A stretch of DNA of 64,000 nucleotides from Acrocarpospora macrocephala (GTDB lineage Bacteria; Actinomycetota; Actinomycetes; Streptosporangiales; Streptosporangiaceae), in the NCBI RefSeq assembly GCF_009687865.1, contig NZ_BLAE01000016.1:1-64000 (forward strand), given 5' to 3'. Under the pieces are notes generated by a model. The model saw only the letters and a list, made by a program, of their open reading frames with translations, did not search any database and was not told the DNA's origin. The first letter of the stretch is position 1, and each line of letters starts with the position of its first letter. Shown here in pieces: positions 50,881-59,961 of this stretch. The translations under genes were made by a program, and so were the position numbers.

Positions 50881-53800
50881 GTGACGATCAAACCGCGGCC
50901 CATCGGCTCAAAGCTCGATGACGGTGAGCTACTAGCACGCGACGAACCTGGGGAGGCCGGTGTTCTTGTAACGGTAGACTCATCCGCGAAAACGGCCGAA
51001 TCGGACGCGGGCAAGCATGCGCAACGAGTTGCTTTGCATGCCGATCAGGAGCGACTCGTGCGCCGCTTCATCGAGGTATCGCACGAACGACTCGCTGGTC
51101 GCGGCCCAGAGGCACGCCGACTGCGTGGTCGTCAGCCAAGGGAGCAGGTCGTCCTTGGCGTCCTAGCACCACAGGACCCGCCTGTGGTTGACCAAATGGT
51201 TGTTGCCCAGGATCTACCGGCCGAGCCGGGTGTTCCGGTCGATCAGCTACCCGCCAGTGAGTTCGGCCTGACCTGCCTCGTAATGCCTAGTGAGAAACGC
51301 TTGACTGTGGACGTCAAGCTGCACTTTGCACTCTACCTACAGCATTTTCCAACCTACGAAGAACAGTTCGAACACGCGGCTCTCGTCGCCCGTAAAGCAG
51401 GTGAGCTCGACGAGGCAGAGGCATCCTCGTCGAGTGCGTCAGGCGACGAGGATGCCTCTGAGGGTAGCGGGCCTATGGACCAGCGGGCCGGCACCACCGA
51501 AAAACAGGCCGCCCTCAACCAAGACGCCCACGTTTCGGTTACCGACGCGGTGGCCAATCATTCTGGACCAGAAGCACTTGATGAGTCCGCAGACCGTCCA
51601 AGGTCCAGGCGAGCCAACAAGGAGGCTAGCGATCCGATCTTGCTGGTCTACCGACGCTACAACATCAACCTGACGCTTCAGCTAAGCATCCCCGTACCTA
51701 GAAACAGTGTCCCCATCACGATAGATGATCAGGGTGTCGTGCGATCAGCCGTTGTGCATGCGCTTGGCGATCAGGGCACATCCGATGTTCGGACTTCCGG
51801 TATAGGACCCGCTGGCGGTCCGTACCGTTTACTCGACAGCGCTGGTCAACGCATACCGCGCAAGGCAATGAGTGATCCCGAGACATTCGATGCGTGGCTC
51901 ACAGCCCACGGCGAGCCCGGCTGGACGGCACCGACTGCCGATCCACAGTTCACTGTGACAGCCCATCGTGATCCGACTGGACGTATCCGCCTGGCGCTGA
52001 CCCTCTCCAATGCAGCCACCCGCGCGCCAAGAGACCGAGGCTTCCTGCCCGAGGTTTCTGTCTACGATGCCAGCTTCGAGGCCACGATCACGGGCGGAAG
52101 CCTGCTGAACATGGGCTACCGCACAGTTGACACCGACTACCGAATCGCGCCGCTGGTATACGCGCATGGACGGTTCTGCTGCCTGGACGAAGATGCGTCC
52201 GATCCGACCGCTGGCCGTCTCGTCACCACTGCCTTCCCGGTCTTTCGGCAAGCCGTGTACGAATCCCGGCCCGACTTGGAACCCACCTTCAAAGACCTCG
52301 CGCAAGATCCGGTCCGAGTACTGAGCAAGATCGCCGACCACATGCAGGGTTTCCTCGACCGATGGGACGAGTACCTTGCCAGCGAACCACCCCTCAGCGA
52401 CGAGGCGTTAGAACAATGCCGGGCGGACCGGGATGCGTTCGCGGACGAACGTCGACGTTTTGCCGCCGGCATCGGCCTCATCGAAACCGATTTGAGCAGC
52501 CCAAGCCCTGACGGAATTGGACTCGCGTTCTGCTGGATGAACCAGGCGATGCGCCGCATGGACGCGCCGGGGGGTGTCTACACACCGACCGGACCCCCTG
52601 CCGTACGTCGGTGGCGGTTGTTCCAAATCGTGTTCATCGTGCTCCACCTAGCCGCCCTCACGGCCCGCGAACCATCCGGCGAGCAACTCCGGGACGAACT
52701 GAACTACGCCGACGTCCTGTGGTTCCCGACCGGCGGCGGCAAGAGCGCAGCGCTTTACGGCATCACCGCCACCGCCATGTTCTACGACAGGCTGCGCGGT
52801 AAGAGTTTCGGCACCACCTGCATCATCAGATTCCCGCTACGCATGCTCTCCGTACAGCAACTGGACCGCATCCTGCGACTAATCGTGTGCTGTGAACTCG
52901 TTCGTTCGATATATCACGAACACACTCGCGGTACCAGCGAGGACGAAATTTGGGATCTTGGGGAGCCGTTCGAGCTGGGATACTTCGTCGGACGAAACAA
53001 CACCCCAAACCGGCTGACCGACGCAGCTGACACAAAATGGCGAGACATTGATGCCATGGCGATGCAGAACACATCGTGGCGGCGTGAGAACGTAGTTCTT
53101 CCCACCTGCCCCTACTGCGGCAATGAACAGGTCGCGCTTCGACCCGACACTAAAACCGTCCGGCTCCGACACACCTGCCCCGACTGCAGCCGGGACCTGC
53201 CCGTGTCCATCACTGACGATGAGGTATACCGCTACCTACCTACCGTCCTCGTCGCCACCGTCGACAAGCTGGCTACCATAGCCTTCAATCCTCACTTCTC
53301 TCACCTGACCCATGGGCCTGCCCACCGGTGCCCCGACCACGGGTTCGTCACGTTCCGGCAAGGCAGTCGATCCGAACCCCGCTGCCTCGCGCGCGAACAT
53401 TGCGGCCGCAACCCCCGAGAATGGAGCGCTGTCAGATCACACGACCCGGCGCCAGCGCTAGCCATTCAAGACGAGCTGCACCTTCTCGCTGAGGAACTCG
53501 GCACCTTCGCGGCTCACTACGAGACACTGTGGCAACATCTGTGTCGCACCGGGTCAGGACTACCGAGCAAGGTTCTGGCCGCCACCGCGACGATTAGCGA
53601 CTACGCAAACCAGGTTCGTCAACTTTACGCGCTTCGCCCCCGACGGTTCCCGAGTGAAGGCTGGGTCGACGGACAGTCGTTCTACGCTCGTCGGCACGAC
53701 GACCTAACACGACGTATCTTCGTCGGCGCCCTACCCTCACTTATGGACACCAGCACTTTCTCCCTCGCGTGCGGCGACGCTGTCCGACGTGAACTGGAAC

Positions 53801-54822
53801 GTCTGCGCGCCTTGGATGCGGCTGACGTCATCACGGAACTTGGTCTCACGACCGTCACTCCCGATCACGTAGACGAATGGCTCTTCGCATACGAACTTCA
53901 GCTCTACTACGTCAACCGCAAGACTGACGCTGACCATGTCCTCACCCACGCATCCCGCGCCGGCGTCACTGCTGATCCCGCACCTTTCCAGGCCCAACGT
54001 CTCACCGGAGCGAACCGTCTCGCCGAAATCAGCGAAGTCATTCGCCGCGTCGAGCGGGAGACCATCGCCACGCCCGCTGGCCGCCGACTCGCCGTAATAG
54101 CGGGAACCAGCCTCGTCAGCCATGGTGTCGACCTTGCTCGGCTCAACGTTCAATTCGTCCTAGGGATGCCGTCGACATTGGCCTACTACGTGCAGGCCAC
54201 CTCTCGAGCCGGTCGATCGCAGGTCGGACTCGTTTTCACTGCTCTTAACCGATACCACCTCCGTGACCGCAGTGTGTTCCATTTCTTCGACCCAACCCAC
54301 CGGCATGTGAACACTCTCGTCGAACCCGTCGCACTAAACCGTTTCAGCCTCCACGCCCCGCGCAAAACCGCCAGCGGCCTAGTGGCGGCACTGTTACTCA
54401 GCGAGATTGGCCGCGACTCCGGCGCTCTGGAGGCCATCGGACCTGCACCGGTCGACTTCGGCAAAGCAGTACAAGCGGAAGCGTGGCTGGCCGCCGTCGG
54501 CGAGGCGGGCGAAATGCGGTTGCGTGACTCCATCTACCAGGCATTCGGCTTACGTAGCGAGGTATTGGACTCCGTCGTCGCCGAGAGCTTCCGGCTGCGC
54601 GTTGATCACGTGCTCGACGAGTTGCTGGCATCACTGTCCGGTACCGATCCGCAGTTGCAACGGCGCCTGCGTCCACGGCCGCCAACCAGTTTTCGAGACA
54701 TCGACGCTCCAGCGGACTTCAGCGCGTTGGGAGGATTCGCCTCACGGATGTTCACGATGCTTGGCGGCGATGACTCCAACGACGACCTGCCGGACATGGC
54801 CGACGAAGGCGGCAACACCTGA
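50881..54822 (+). CDS. drmA: DrmA-like superfamily 2 helicase (DISARM)
   Basis: A 1313-residue protein; GTG 50881 follows GGAG at 9 bases. A ~600-residue N-terminal region contains an acidic Ser/Glu-rich linker (~180-200). The helicase core has motif I WFPTGGGKSAAL (GGGKS 618-622), a Cys4 zinc element (CPYCGN...HTCPDCSRD), motif II IQDELHLL (DELH 864-867), motif III LAATATIS, motif V SHGVDLARLNVQ and motif VI QATSRAGRS (1105-). This spacing and the DELH box with inserted zinc finger are those of DrmA, the DISARM helicase that with DrmB forms a DNA-binding complex blocking incoming DNA. It is followed 58 bases later by the DrmB gene. Confidence 0.85.
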   Translation: MTIKPRPIGSKLDDGELLARDEPGEAGVLVTVDSSAKTAESDAGKHAQRVALHADQERLVRRFIEVSHERLAGRGPEARRLRGRQPREQVVLGVLAPQDPPVVDQMVVAQDLPAEPGVPVDQLPASEFGLTCLVMPSEKRLTVDVKLHFALYLQHFPTYEEQFEHAALVARKAGELDEAEASSSSASGDEDASEGSGPMDQRAGTTEKQAALNQDAHVSVTDAVANHSGPEALDESADRPRSRRANKEASDPILLVYRRYNINLTLQLSIPVPRNSVPITIDDQGVVRSAVVHALGDQGTSDVRTSGIGPAGGPYRLLDSAGQRIPRKAMSDPETFDAWLTAHGEPGWTAPTADPQFTVTAHRDPTGRIRLALTLSNAATRAPRDRGFLPEVSVYDASFEATITGGSLLNMGYRTVDTDYRIAPLVYAHGRFCCLDEDASDPTAGRLVTTAFPVFRQAVYESRPDLEPTFKDLAQDPVRVLSKIADHMQGFLDRWDEYLASEPPLSDEALEQCRADRDAFADERRRFAAGIGLIETDLSSPSPDGIGLAFCWMNQAMRRMDAPGGVYTPTGPPAVRRWRLFQIVFIVLHLAALTAREPSGEQLRDELNYADVLWFPTGGGKSAALYGITATAMFYDRLRGKSFGTTCIIRFPLRMLSVQQLDRILRLIVCCELVRSIYHEHTRGTSEDEIWDLGEPFELGYFVGRNNTPNRLTDAADTKWRDIDAMAMQNTSWRRENVVLPTCPYCGNEQVALRPDTKTVRLRHTCPDCSRDLPVSITDDEVYRYLPTVLVATVDKLATIAFNPHFSHLTHGPAHRCPDHGFVTFRQGSRSEPRCLAREHCGRNPREWSAVRSHDPAPALAIQDELHLLAEELGTFAAHYETLWQHLCRTGSGLPSKVLAATATISDYANQVRQLYALRPRRFPSEGWVDGQSFYARRHDDLTRRIFVGALPSLMDTSTFSLACGDAVRRELERLRALDAADVITELGLTTVTPDHVDEWLFAYELQLYYVNRKTDADHVLTHASRAGVTADPAPFQAQRLTGANRLAEISEVIRRVERETIATPAGRRLAVIAGTSLVSHGVDLARLNVQFVLGMPSTLAYYVQATSRAGRSQVGLVFTALNRYHLRDRSVFHFFDPTHRHVNTLVEPVALNRFSLHAPRKTASGLVAALLLSEIGRDSGALEAIGPAPVDFGKAVQAEAWLAAVGEAGEMRLRDSIYQAFGLRSEVLDSVVAESFRLRVDHVLDELLASLSGTDPQLQRRLRPRPPTSFRDIDAPADFSALGGFASRMFTMLGGDDSNDDLPDMADEGGNT

Positions 54823-54880
54823 TCTCCGCCTGAACGAACACGCTTTCCTGCACAGCAGGCGAACATATTGGAGCCCATCA

Positions 54881-56722
54881 GTGCAACGTTCTCGTGTAAC
54901 CGTCCAGTACGGTCATATGCCTAGCCAGGTCTTCGAGCACGAGGTGGACGGTGTCTACTGCGTCGTGCGTGACATCAGCGGCGGTCGCCCGGACATCCCC
55001 ATCGAGCAGGTTCTAGAAGCCCTCGAACTGCAGTTGACCAAATGGCGGGCAGCCGGTGGCGACGCCTCCGGCTTTCCTTCTAACGTCATGGAGCACGCAG
55101 ACACGTTCCGCCTCGTGCGGCCTGAATTAGTCAGGTGGGACGTCTGGCCAACCAGACTGTTCTGTGGGAGCTGCGGACATGTTCTGCTGCTTCGGACTTC
55201 CCGGCAGGCAGAGGCCGAGATTCCAGCCTCTCGCAGATGTAGGCAGTGTCGGACCGGTACTTACCGGCAACTTCCCTACTACCAGGTTCACGCATGCGGT
55301 AAGAGACAGCAGCTTCAGCTACCACAGTGTCCCGATCATCCGAACGATCAGCGTACGTTTGAGGACACTGGATCCTTCGTTACTGCGGGATTCCGCTGTA
55401 GCCAGCAGACCTGTAGGCGCTGGCTCGGCATGCGGTTCGCAACCTGCAACGGCTGTACCTTCGCCGCCGCCGACCCGGCAAACCGCACCCGCAATCTCAC
55501 CCCAGTGACGGCGCGGGACACTCGCGCCTACTACGGGCATCGTCTCACGCTCGTCAACGTGGACGCCCAGATGCGCCAGGCACGTAACAACGACCGCGCC
55601 GCGGTCTATGCGCTTGGCCACTACATGGGCACAATAGGCGACCTCTCCGGGATGCTAGCCGCAGGCCGCGGTGCTGGCGCACCTAGTCCCAGCTCGCAGG
55701 CGGTGGACCTGCTGAACATGATTCGCGAGCGCTATCCCGACGATGTCGAGACGATCGCCCGAGCGCAGAAAGTGGTCGACGAAACCCGGGGAGACGAGCC
55801 AGCTCTGGAGCGAACGCGGACAAACCTCCAACCCAGTACCGTGGTTACAGCAGCCGCCGATCGGCGAACGTTGGAGCGAGCCTTTCTCCACGCTCGACAC
55901 TCCGTTGACAATCTCGCAGACGTTGCTGCAGCTCTTTCATCGGCCGGAAGCAACGTGCTAGCTGACCGGATTCGCACCGGCCTCGAAACCGCGCGCCAGC
56001 TGGGCCTGGCTCGAATATCACTGGTACGTGAATTCCCGATCGCCCTTGTCGGGTACGGCTTCAGCCGTGTGCACTCCGACGTGCGTGCACGACTGCTTCC
56101 CCTGGATGCCACACGGGATACCGAGCAACTGCCTCTCATAGCCGTCGATGCCGACACCGAAGGTTTGCTGGTTGAGGCTGATCCAGTGGTCTTGTGGCAT
56201 TTCTGCCGAGCCAACGGCTGGACTCCACGATGGTCAACGTCTGAGGAGCCGACACCTGAACAGGCTCGAGCTTGGGTACTCGATACCAGCTTCTCGGCCG
56301 TATCGACCGATGCTGCCGACGCTATTCGGCGGGTGACTCACGTCTGGTCACATCTCCTGATGCACGCGCTCGCCTATCATTCAAGCTTCTCAGCCAACTC
56401 CGTCGGGGAGTATCTGCTCGAACGTGCGGCCAGCACGCTGATATTCGTTGCGAAGTTCAACTCGTTTAACCTCGGCGCTCTCGGCGCGCTCGCGGAACAA
56501 CATCTTCAGCTCTGGCTCACGGACGCTGCCGACGCAGCCGCCAGCTGCGTCCATGACCCAGTCTGCTTGGCTGAACGCGGAGGATGCCACAAATGCCTCG
56601 CAGTAGCGTTCGGCTGCGAGAGGTTCAACCGCGGACTCGACCGAGGTTACCTCGTCGGGGGTGGCCGCCTCGCCATCCAGGAGGGCTTCTTATACACCGC
56701 CGCCCGCCTCGCGAACCGATGA
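54881..56722 (+). CDS. drmB: DrmB-like DUF1998 protein (DISARM)
   Basis: A 613-residue protein. GTG 54881 (VQRSRVTVQYG) has GGAG nine bases upstream; ATG 54917 is a later alternative. The N-terminal half has paired cysteines (FCGSCGHVLLL, CRQCRTG, HACGKRQQLQLPQCPDH) typical of DrmB zinc elements. The C-terminal DUF1998 region reads TLIFVAKFNSFNLGALGALA and SCVHDPVCLAERGGCHKCLA, with the conserved Cys cluster. In DISARM, DrmB binds DrmA. Its 3' end overlaps the convergent methyltransferase gene by 33 bases. Confidence 0.85.
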   Translation: MQRSRVTVQYGHMPSQVFEHEVDGVYCVVRDISGGRPDIPIEQVLEALELQLTKWRAAGGDASGFPSNVMEHADTFRLVRPELVRWDVWPTRLFCGSCGHVLLLRTSRQAEAEIPASRRCRQCRTGTYRQLPYYQVHACGKRQQLQLPQCPDHPNDQRTFEDTGSFVTAGFRCSQQTCRRWLGMRFATCNGCTFAAADPANRTRNLTPVTARDTRAYYGHRLTLVNVDAQMRQARNNDRAAVYALGHYMGTIGDLSGMLAAGRGAGAPSPSSQAVDLLNMIRERYPDDVETIARAQKVVDETRGDEPALERTRTNLQPSTVVTAAADRRTLERAFLHARHSVDNLADVAAALSSAGSNVLADRIRTGLETARQLGLARISLVREFPIALVGYGFSRVHSDVRARLLPLDATRDTEQLPLIAVDADTEGLLVEADPVVLWHFCRANGWTPRWSTSEEPTPEQARAWVLDTSFSAVSTDAADAIRRVTHVWSHLLMHALAYHSSFSANSVGEYLLERAASTLIFVAKFNSFNLGALGALAEQHLQLWLTDAADAAASCVHDPVCLAERGGCHKCLAVAFGCERFNRGLDRGYLVGGGRLAIQEGFLYTAARLANR

Positions 56723-58291
56723 ATGTCCGGTGCGACCCGTCCGTCCGCTGCGACGTCGATGGGCGGACGGCTTACTCAATATCAGGACCGTTTCGCGGCT
56801 CGCCGAACCGGCGCGGGCGCGCTGCTGTGATGCCACGCCCTTGGCGCGCACAACCCACAGCTCACGTATTTCGAGCCCGCTGCTGCGGGCCAGTTCGGCG
56901 AGCAGCAGATCAGTTGGCAGATGATGACCCAGGTACGTCTGAGTCCCCACCACTAAACCAACAGATCCACCTGGGCGCAACGCTTCAGCCAGTCGGTCGA
57001 GCACATCGGCCATGTCCTCGAAGAAGCCTGCCACCATACGCAGGATCCGACCTGACTGATCCCCGCTGACGCGGCTGCCGTTGACAGCCGCCAGAAACTC
57101 ACGCAGCGCCGGCAACTCAACGCGATAGTCATCTCGTGGTGGCGCTTCAAGGTGCGAGCGCAACAATTGCTTGCGCACGCGTCGCAGCCCTGCCGCGTCT
57201 GAGACGAAATTCCCGAGAGCAAGTTCCAGTTGGTAGACGGCCGAATAGTCGTACCTATTCGGGTACGGCGGGCTAAAAACGACAACACTGCAGGTCTCGC
57301 GAGCGGGTCGCCATTGGCGAGTGTCCGCGCGGACGACCATCAACCGGGAGGCAGGAGATCTGGGCGCCTGTGCCGAAGCCGCCTCCATGCGCTCGCCTTC
57401 GTCGGCTGGGGTTAGGCCTCCAGCACTTTGCGGCAGAAACGAGGAATTGCTGATCTCGAGATCCAAGACGATGGAATCGATGCGCTGGCGGACCCCCGCG
57501 ACCACGTCCGCGGCGCCCATCGCACGGCGTTGTTGTCCCGGACGACCAGGTCGTGCGGGACCATCCGGCAGTCGTCGTCGCAACGACGTGCCGTCCTTGA
57601 CCGCATAGCTGACTTGCTCAACCGCTGACAGCACGGCCAAACGAACCAAGTCTCGCTCCACCCCAGTAGGCGCGCGATCTACCGCACCGACTAACTTGGT
57701 CAGCGTCGTCAGCGTCGATGGTGAGAAGGCCCATTTCGCCGCAGGTACGTCTAGCCAGTCACGTCCTGCGAGGGAGGTATACCCGGCCAACGCATCATCT
57801 GCGATCTGCCTGACGGCCCGCGGGTCCGCCTCGCCCCACCGGACCAATGTTGCTGAGAGGAAGGTTGCGAAGGGCATTAGATCGGCACCGAGCGCTGGCA
57901 ACCCTCGTTCGGCAGCTACCAGCAGTGAAGTACCTGACCCCACCATGGGGTCGTACACAAGCGGTGCTTCCGCCCCCGGTCGCCCGAGCTGCTCTGGCAG
58001 CAGTTCATCGAGCATTTCTCGCACTAGGCGAGGAGAGTACGCCTCCTTATACCGTGCCCAACGATAAACCGGCTCCTCGGCCCGAGGTACGACGCCAGCA
58101 TGGCGGCCAAGATCGAACCGCTCCTTTGTGACCGGCTCATACTCGTGCAGGAGGCGCGTTCGCGCAACGTCGACCACGTTCACCGGCAACGCTCGCCGAT
58201 ACTCGCGCCAGGCTTCGTCACTCACCAGATGATTCCTGCCTAGTGTAAAGATCACCATGTTAGCGACCCACCCCGTGTGCTCGGCTGCCAC
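56690..58291 (-). CDS. SPPY-type DNA methyltransferase
   Basis: A 533-residue protein (GTG 58291; ATG 58258, preceded by GGGGTGGG, is an alternative start). AdoMet-binding motif I is YDPMVGSGTSLL (114-121) followed by ALGADLMPFA; catalytic motif IV is VVFSPPYPNRYDYS (SPPY 340-343). The order I then IV, with ~220 residues between holding a probable target-recognition region, and the SPPY tetrad indicate an N4-cytosine or N6-adenine amino-methyltransferase. C-terminal LRPGGSVGLVVGTQTYLGHH is motif VIII-like. It is convergent with DrmB and is the natural self-protection enzyme of the DISARM-like locus. DISARM class 1 uses an adenine and class 2 a cytosine-C5 enzyme, so this type is atypical next to a DrmE-like gene. 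Confidence 0.8.
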   Translation of the reverse strand: MAAEHTGWVANMVIFTLGRNHLVSDEAWREYRRALPVNVVDVARTRLLHEYEPVTKERFDLGRHAGVVPRAEEPVYRWARYKEAYSPRLVREMLDELLPEQLGRPGAEAPLVYDPMVGSGTSLLVAAERGLPALGADLMPFATFLSATLVRWGEADPRAVRQIADDALAGYTSLAGRDWLDVPAAKWAFSPSTLTTLTKLVGAVDRAPTGVERDLVRLAVLSAVEQVSYAVKDGTSLRRRLPDGPARPGRPGQQRRAMGAADVVAGVRQRIDSIVLDLEISNSSFLPQSAGGLTPADEGERMEAASAQAPRSPASRLMVVRADTRQWRPARETCSVVVFSPPYPNRYDYSAVYQLELALGNFVSDAAGLRRVRKQLLRSHLEAPPRDDYRVELPALREFLAAVNGSRVSGDQSGRILRMVAGFFEDMADVLDRLAEALRPGGSVGLVVGTQTYLGHHLPTDLLLAELARSSGLEIRELWVVRAKGVASQQRARAGSASRETVLILSKPSAHRRRSGRTGRTGHSSVREAGGGV

Positions 58292-58457
58292 TCGGCTCAG
58301 AATGTTCTGATGCTTCAGTTGATGCCGTGGCCAGTGGCTAGCACAGTGCGGGCAGGGACAGCCCTCTGACCAGGAAAGCTTTCGGAGCGACCATCGCTAA
58401 CGTCACCATGCGTAGAGGCGCGACCCGCAGAAGCGCGGAGAACGGAGGTCACCACAC

Positions 58458-59060
58458 TTGGCAGGCGAGGACGATCCACCGACTCTTGCTGCCCTGTACC
58501 TGCGCAACAGGGAAGTTGCGATGCGCGCCGCACGTGCGATCCTGCGCAACGAGCACGACGCGGAGGATGCGGTCTCCACCGCAGTCGTCAGGGTCGCGGC
58601 TCGATTTGCTGCGGGCCACGTCCCGGACACTCCAGATGCGTACTTCATGCAGTCAGTACGCAACGCGGCACTCGACCGGCTACGCGCCTCCTCCCGCCAG
58701 CAGAGGGCCCGTACGGTCGAGTCCCCTGAGAGTAGTAGTCAGTCAAGAGCCGGGAGTCCCCACGAGCTAGAGGACATCGCAGAAATCTGCCCAGACGTCG
58801 TCGATCAAATTATTGAGCGGCAACGGAGCTACGAGGTCAGCTGCGCGGTACAACGCACCCTCGACCGGTTGGCCGAGCGAGAGGCGGCCATGCTGTCATC
58901 ACTGCTGGCCGGCGACACGCGGATCGAAATCGGAGCTCGACACAGCGTCACGGGCCAACGAGTCGGACAGTTACTCAAGAAGCCCATATCTGACCTACTC
59001 GACGAGCTCGGCGTTAATCGAGCATGGCCGCGAATCCGCCGGACAGGAGAAGGATCATGA
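58458..59060 (+). CDS. sigma-70 family (ECF-like) RNA polymerase sigma factor
   Basis: A 200-residue protein; TTG 58458 is supported by a GGAGG nine bases upstream. Region 2 is at ~15-85 (AARAILRNEHDAEDAVSTAV and YFMQSVRNAALDRLRASS). A Ser-rich linker follows, then region 4 at ~130-185 (LAEREAAMLSSLLAGDTRIE, HSVTGQRVGQLLKK). It heads a three-gene set with an HTH protein and an ImmA/IrrE-type peptidase, divergent from the methyltransferase. Likely controls this island's expression, with the downstream proteins as its regulators; that is inference from context. Confidence 0.75.
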   Translation: MAGEDDPPTLAALYLRNREVAMRAARAILRNEHDAEDAVSTAVVRVAARFAAGHVPDTPDAYFMQSVRNAALDRLRASSRQQRARTVESPESSSQSRAGSPHELEDIAEICPDVVDQIIERQRSYEVSCAVQRTLDRLAEREAAMLSSLLAGDTRIEIGARHSVTGQRVGQLLKKPISDLLDELGVNRAWPRIRRTGEGS

Positions 59061-59154
59061 AAGGATACTGGAGGCTCCGTACCACGTTTGAGCCTATCAC
59101 AGACATTGCATGCGCTGTTCTTGGCACCATACTCATCCGCAAAGGCTCGGCGTC

Positions 59155-59955
59155 ATGACGAGTGATGATCGATTTCGGGAAAAAAGGAGCCCGGAGGTGT
59201 TTGACGCATCGAGTTCAACTCCGCCACCGAATCACGCCGATCCAGAGAAGGATCAAATAGCCCAACTGGCGCTGGACTACCTAGACGTTTTAAACGGAAG
59301 CAAAGACGTCCTGCCAGCAATCGATAGTCTAGACGCCACGCTTCAACAGAAAGTGCTCGAAGCGTGGAACAATGTCGACCGCCTTATAGTCGACGAGCCG
59401 CTCCCACCACTGAGTGACGATCCGATCGCACTCGCGCTCGGTGCCGTTCCGACTGTGCTTCTCGATCCGAGAGCTCTGCGTAAAGCCCGACAGGCGCGGA
59501 GCCGGAGGCCCTCCAGCATCGCCGAGTCGCTCCAACAATGCGGCTGGTCGACCACTACGTCCGACGTATTTCGATGGGAACAACGCACTGAGCAAGTCGC
59601 TCTGGCCCTCTTGGCTGACCTCGCGGCAACACTCAACGTCTCCAGCGAGGCGCTGATGCATTCAGGAACGGACTCGCCGGGGGCGATGGAAACCCTCAGG
59701 CTGGACGATAGCATGAATCCATTCCTACAAGTCTTGTACAGCGACGAACTGAACGAGATCGTTGATCAATGGGCACGTCTGCAAGGAATTAGTCCGAGAG
59801 CTGCTCGTGATGACTTACACCAGCGGTTTAACGCAGCTGCACATCGCGGAGCCCAGACACTTACTACTCGTCAGTGGAAAGCTGTCCTGGTCGTATTGCT
59901 CGCGAACGAACGAGCTCGTCGTGGGCAGCCCAATGATCCATTCGCCGGTACATGA
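59155..59955 (+). CDS. helix-turn-helix protein, partner of sigma factor and ImmA-type peptidase
   Basis: A 266-residue protein from ATG 59155 (AAAGG nine bases upstream). An acidic helical N-terminal region (AQLALDYLDVLNGSKDVLPA) precedes an HTH-like segment: LRKARQARSRRPSSIAESLQ, CGWSTTTSDVFRWEQRTEQ and LALLADLAATLNVSSEALM. This follows the Xre pattern in which a DNA-binding HTH is followed by ...VFRWEQ. It stops 6 bases before the metallopeptidase gene. In ImmA/ImmR-type pairs the peptidase cleaves the HTH repressor; here it may be an anti-sigma factor or repressor. Not otherwise recognised. Confidence 0.55.
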   Translation: MTSDDRFREKRSPEVFDASSSTPPPNHADPEKDQIAQLALDYLDVLNGSKDVLPAIDSLDATLQQKVLEAWNNVDRLIVDEPLPPLSDDPIALALGAVPTVLLDPRALRKARQARSRRPSSIAESLQQCGWSTTTSDVFRWEQRTEQVALALLADLAATLNVSSEALMHSGTDSPGAMETLRLDDSMNPFLQVLYSDELNEIVDQWARLQGISPRAARDDLHQRFNAAAHRGAQTLTTRQWKAVLVVLLANERARRGQPNDPFAGT

Positions 59956-59961
59956 TCTGGA

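Noticed and set aside
54407..54880. N-terminal extension of the DrmB-like protein by 158 codons
   Set aside because: It overlaps the end of the DrmA-like gene in another frame and reads as Arg/Ser/Thr-rich nonsense; GTG 54881 with GGAG is the better start.
45391..56722. A DrmC phospholipase-D gene inside the DISARM-like operon
   Set aside because: I looked for HxK(x)4D motifs in the translated products and saw none; all reading space is taken by the named genes.
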